In this document: positions 5,126-7,361 of the stretch, piece by piece | Layout of the letters: the number at the start of each line of letters is the position of its first letter | Position numbering within the stretch: the stretch's first letter is position 1 | From: Chitinophagaceae bacterium | GTDB lineage: Bacteria > Bacteroidota > Bacteroidia > Chitinophagales > Chitinophagaceae | Length of the DNA stretch: 7,361 nucleotides | Reading direction: 5' to 3' | Assembly: GCA_023251335.1 (NCBI GenBank) | Contig: JAHEZA010000108.1 | Location: 1 to 7,361 of the forward strand | The notes under the pieces: generated by a model | What the model saw: only the letters and a program-made list of their open reading frames with translations | What the model was told of the DNA's origin: nothing | Database searches by the model: none | Program-made: the position numbers and the translations under genes

Positions 5126-7361
5126 TTATTTTTCGCGTGGTAAACTTATCGAAATTTTTGTACCCTTTCCCGGAGTAGAATTAATTTCAAATCTTCCGTT
5201 TAGGGAACTTACCCTTTCCCTCATTCCCAGAATTCCAAAAGTTTTTTTATTCTGAACAACACTGGTATCGAATCCTATACCATCATCTTCTATCGTCATC
5301 GTAATGGTATGATGAATTACATTTAATAAAATTAAAACCTTTTTAGCCTGCGCATACCTCATAATGTTTGTAAGAGATTCCTGAAATATTCTGAAAATAT
5401 TGGTGGCAATATCTTTGTGCAGCTTTAATTCCGGTTCAGAGATAGTAATTTCTACAGGGATATGAGTGCTGGCAGTGAACTGCTTAATATGCCATTCCAT
5501 TGCTTCGGGTAAACCGTAAGTATCAAGAGTTGCGGGCCTTAGTTCGCTCAGAATTTTTCTCACCGATTGATTGCTTCCATCTAATAATTCAATTATATTT
5601 TTGAGTTTAGCACTTACTGTTTCTTTTTTGTTCATCAGGTTTTTTTGTATCCATGCAACATCCATTTTTATGGCGGTAAGTTGCTGGCCCAATTCATCAT
5701 GTATTTCACGGGCAATTCTTATGCGTTCTTCTTCGCGGATATTTTGCAGGTGGGTTGTTAAAAGGCGTAGTTGTTCGTTGTAGCTTTTGATTTGGAGTTC
5801 CGCATTTTTTTGATCGGTAATATCTAAAACAGTTCCAAATAATCGTATGGGCTTTCCTGTTTCGTCGCGATCCAATTCGGCCTTTGTATTTACCCATCTT
5901 ATTGAATCATCCGGCCAAACGATGCGATGATCCAGGTTATAATCCTTCAAGCCATCTTTAGCCAATTGCAGCTGTTCGTGTATCAATGTTGCGTCCTCAG
6001 GATGAATCACATCTCTCATAAATGTTGCTGGAATTAGCAGATCTTCTTTTAGGCCAAATATATTATTTGCCTGTTGTGAGAGCGCCATTTCATTTGTAAC
6101 AAAATTCCAGTCCAAAAATCCAAAATGGGCGATTTCGGCCCCTTTCAGTAATTTTTGAGTCACCTGTTTTTCATTCTCCTCAGCCATTTTCCGCTTTGTG
6201 ATATCACGGGTTACTGCCAGCAAAGAAATAATTTTTTGTTCAGCGTTTCTAAATGGAACTGCATGCGTTTCCAGCCACCGTTGCGTGCCTTTCAGCCCGG
6301 TTATTGTAAATTCCATTCTTACATCATTTCCTTTGAAAACATCTTCTACTAACTGAGTATAAGCTGCGCGATAAGGCTCATTAATAATATTTATAACTTT
6401 TGCTCCTTTAACCATTTCAAAATTATCTGCTTCGATCATTGCAAGTCCGGCAGGATTCATATCCAGCAGACACCCTTCATCATCCATTAATTTTACACAT
6501 TCGGGTTCATTTTGTAGTATGGTTTTCAATCTCGCTTCACTATTAGCAAGTTCATTCTCCACCATTTTTCTTTCGGTAATATCTTCCGCATATCCATATT
6601 CCAGTTTGGCGCCATCACTGCCGATCACAACATTTGCCCTTTCTGATATCCATCTTATAACTCCGTCAGGCCTTGTAATCCTGTACGTAACACCTGTTTT
6701 AAGTGCGGTGGCAATATTTTTATAAGCTTCAAAAAACAGTTCCTTATCATCAGGATGCAGGGAGTCTTTAAAACTCGCAGGATACAAGTAGTGTTCTTCG
6801 CATTTTCTTCCCCATATTGTTTCATAAGATGGGCTAATATAAACTGTCTCGCTGGTGTCCAGGTTCTTTACCCAATAAACGCCCGGAATATTTTCTACAA
6901 GATTTTGGAAAAGTTTTTTTGATCTAACCAACTCTTCTTCTGCTTTTTTCTGGATTGCGGCTTTTTCGAGGATTTCTAGAGCAAAAGATATATTTCCTGT
7001 GGTTTGTTCTAAAAGTGCAATTTCCTCGTCATCTAAAAAATTTTTCGTATCAGCGTAAAGAGTAAATACACCAGCCACTTTTCCGAACTTTTTTATGGGG
7101 AGTCCGATATTGGATTGATAGTTTCTTTTCAAGGCGGGGATTTTCCAGGGACCCATTATAGGATCAGTCTCAATGTCATTACATGTAATTGTTTTCCCGT
7201 GTTTTATTGCCATTCCTGAAGGGCCTCGCCCTGTTGCCACCAACGGATCTGCTTTCACTTGTATTTCAGAAAGATAACCCAGTTCAGCGCCATCAAATAT
7301 GAAAGGTTCTATGTCAAGTGTCTCTTTATTCAAGAGACCTATCCACGCCATTCTGAATTTT
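5126..7361 (-). CDS. GAF/multi-PAS sensor histidine kinase, HisKA_3 type (5' end missing)
   Basis: The frame stays open to the right edge, reading K-F-R before the first visible Met at 7351. That Met lies inside the GAF fold (FRMAWIGLL), so the true start is outside the window. Numbering from that Met, 741 residues are visible: GAF about 1-128; helical linker; PAS1 about 148-262 (RWISERANV, YAEDITERK); PAS2 about 272-388 (VTRDITKRK); PAS3 about 400-513 (VLDITDQK); coiled linker about 515-540; HisKA_3 dimerisation domain about 541-608, phospho-acceptor H551 in REIHDELGQ, then LSELRPATLDTYGLPEA; HATPase about 648-738, N-box E658/N662 followed by MRYA, G1 box EDDGIGFD at 688-695, and G2 GILGMRERV at 706-714. 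No membrane segment is visible, so this part is cytoplasmic. It probably senses a small ligand or redox state through GAF/PAS and phosphorylates the NarL-type regulator 29 bp downstream. The signal is unknown. Confidence 0.96.
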   Translation of the reverse strand, partial: KFRMAWIGLLNKETLDIEPFIFDGAELGYLSEIQVKADPLVATGRGPSGMAIKHGKTITCNDIETDPIMGPWKIPALKRNYQSNIGLPIKKFGKVAGVFTLYADTKNFLDDEEIALLEQTTGNISFALEILEKAAIQKKAEEELVRSKKLFQNLVENIPGVYWVKNLDTSETVYISPSYETIWGRKCEEHYLYPASFKDSLHPDDKELFFEAYKNIATALKTGVTYRITRPDGVIRWISERANVVIGSDGAKLEYGYAEDITERKMVENELANSEARLKTILQNEPECVKLMDDEGCLLDMNPAGLAMIEADNFEMVKGAKVINIINEPYRAAYTQLVEDVFKGNDVRMEFTITGLKGTQRWLETHAVPFRNAEQKIISLLAVTRDITKRKMAEENEKQVTQKLLKGAEIAHFGFLDWNFVTNEMALSQQANNIFGLKEDLLIPATFMRDVIHPEDATLIHEQLQLAKDGLKDYNLDHRIVWPDDSIRWVNTKAELDRDETGKPIRLFGTVLDITDQKNAELQIKSYNEQLRLLTTHLQNIREEERIRIAREIHDELGQQLTAIKMDVAWIQKNLMNKKETVSAKLKNIIELLDGSNQSVRKILSELRPATLDTYGLPEAMEWHIKQFTASTHIPVEITISEPELKLHKDIATNIFRIFQESLTNIMRYAQAKKVLILLNVIHHTITMTIEDDGIGFDTSVVQNKKTFGILGMRERVSSLNGRFEINSTPGKGTKISISLPREK

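Noticed and set aside
4802..5143. A 113-codon plus-strand ORF.
   Set aside because: It is antisense to the receiver domain of the NarL-type regulator, with conserved motifs only on the minus strand.
7349..7351. The ATG at 7351 as the true kinase start.
   Set aside because: The frame remains open upstream (K-F-R) to the window edge and the Met lies within the first strand of a GAF fold, so it is an internal codon.
1..7361. CRISPR arrays, tRNA/rRNA genes, insertion sequences, phage or defence genes.
   Set aside because: No regularly spaced repeats, cloverleaf-like segments, transposase motifs or defence-gene motifs were seen on either strand.

Overview
The window looks like chromosomal DNA of a Bacteroidota bacterium, most likely Sphingobacteriia/Chitinophagia (an inference). 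The base composition is AT-rich. Starts are preceded by A/T-rich leaders rather than clear Shine-Dalgarno sites. The gene content also fits: a TonB-dependent receptor with a carboxypeptidase-regulatory-like domain, a small HYC_CC_PP-type protein, and a PAS-rich HisKA_3 kinase with a NarL-type regulator.

Left part (1-2414, minus strand): a probable two-gene metal-uptake locus. A small exported Cys/His-rich protein (2022-2414) is followed 150 bp downstream by a TonB-dependent receptor that runs off the left edge (1-1871). The receptor carries an HMA (heavy-metal-associated) domain with a CxxC pair and a Cys-Cys/His-rich linker ahead of its usual carboxypeptidase-like and plug domains. Together these point to transport of copper or another soft or transition metal across the outer membrane. 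The exact metal cannot be read from sequence.

Middle (2415-3966): a 244-bp divergent intergenic region, then a complete dprA (2659-3759, plus strand) for the RecA loader used in DNA uptake and transformation. A 207-bp convergent gap follows, holding two inverted repeats, one of which is a plausible bidirectional terminator.

Right part (3967-7361, minus strand): a two-component signalling cluster read right to left. It has a large soluble GAF-PAS-PAS-PAS-HisKA_3-HATPase kinase (its N-terminus lies beyond the right edge), a NarL/FixJ response regulator 29 bp downstream, and a stand-alone receiver-domain protein after a further 107 bp. That 107-bp gap holds three dyad symmetries, including a perfect 17-bp palindrome touching the receiver gene's start codon. 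This suggests separate control of the last gene, possibly by the NarL-type regulator next door.

No tRNA, rRNA, CRISPR array, insertion sequence or phage gene was seen. The most notable points are the HMA-receptor fusion and the dyad-rich gap in front of the orphan receiver.
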